Below, piece after piece: positions 5,641 through 5,702 of a DNA stretch of 5,702 nt. This DNA comes from Chloroflexota bacterium (lineage in GTDB: Bacteria; Chloroflexota; Dehalococcoidia; Bin125), in assembly GCA_026707335.1 (NCBI GenBank), contig JAPOXB010000123.1, positions 1 to 5,702 of the forward strand, read 5' to 3'. Below the pieces are notes generated by a model. That model saw only the letters and a program-made list of their open reading frames with translations. It was not told the DNA's origin and did not search any database. The translations under genes and the position numbers were made by a program. How positions within the stretch are numbered: the stretch's first letter is position 1; each line of letters opens with the position of its first letter.

Positions 5641-5702
5641 ATTGTTTTTCGCGGCGATCTTGCGACCCGTCCGCGTCGCCCCCTGGACGGCTCGTCCTGT
5701 CC
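5641..5702. other. Non-coding end of window, nothing recognised
   Basis: No gene start, RNA gene or promoter is evident. The final bases (TCCTGTCC) faintly recall the CCCTGTCCCC of the 24-base repeat, so another copy might begin here, but the window ends too soon to tell. Confidence 0.4.

Overview
The window is very GC-rich, with codons that almost always end in G or C. It holds five consecutive plus-strand genes and then about 370 bases of non-coding, repeat-rich DNA. All five genes are housekeeping-type bacterial genes and none looks foreign or broken. The lineage cannot be fixed from one window. A B12-dependent (class II) ribonucleotide reductase, a TIGR03960-like radical SAM protein and a yggS-proC-yggT cluster in such GC-rich DNA make me lean towards a high-GC Chloroflexota (Dehalococcoidia-like) genome. 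Other high-GC lineages are not excluded, and this is recall-based inference.

Layout: (1) 45-1808, nrdJ, which makes deoxynucleotides; it lacks both an ATP-cone and the usual C-terminal cysteine tail. (2) A 39-base gap (1809-1847) with a promoter-like TATAGT placed so that the next gene could be read from a leaderless mRNA. (3) 1848-3503, a radical SAM protein of unknown function with a B12-binding-like N-terminal domain and a C-terminal cysteine cluster. (4) 3509-4225, yggS (PLP homeostasis). (5) 4244-5071, proC (last step of proline synthesis). (6) 5068-5331, yggT (small membrane protein). Genes 3 to 6 are spaced by 5 bases, 18 bases and a 4-base overlap, so they very probably form one operon. 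YggS-ProC-YggT is a familiar bacterial neighbourhood; the radical SAM gene as its leading member is the least understood part.

From 5332 to the end there is no convincing gene. The stretch starts immediately after the yggT stop with a 164-base block bounded by 9-base inverted repeats. The block contains a 24-base direct repeat and two strong hairpins and looks like a small non-autonomous palindromic element. A diverged tandem duplication of period 66-67 bases follows, with GC-palindromic octamers flanking T-rich loops. The last ~60 bases show nothing I can name.

I did not find a clearly new multi-gene system. The best leads are the uncharacterised radical SAM protein with its putative leaderless promoter, the tail-less NrdJ, the clustering of TTT codons in two homopolymer T runs (rSAM gene and proC), and the structured repeats after yggT.
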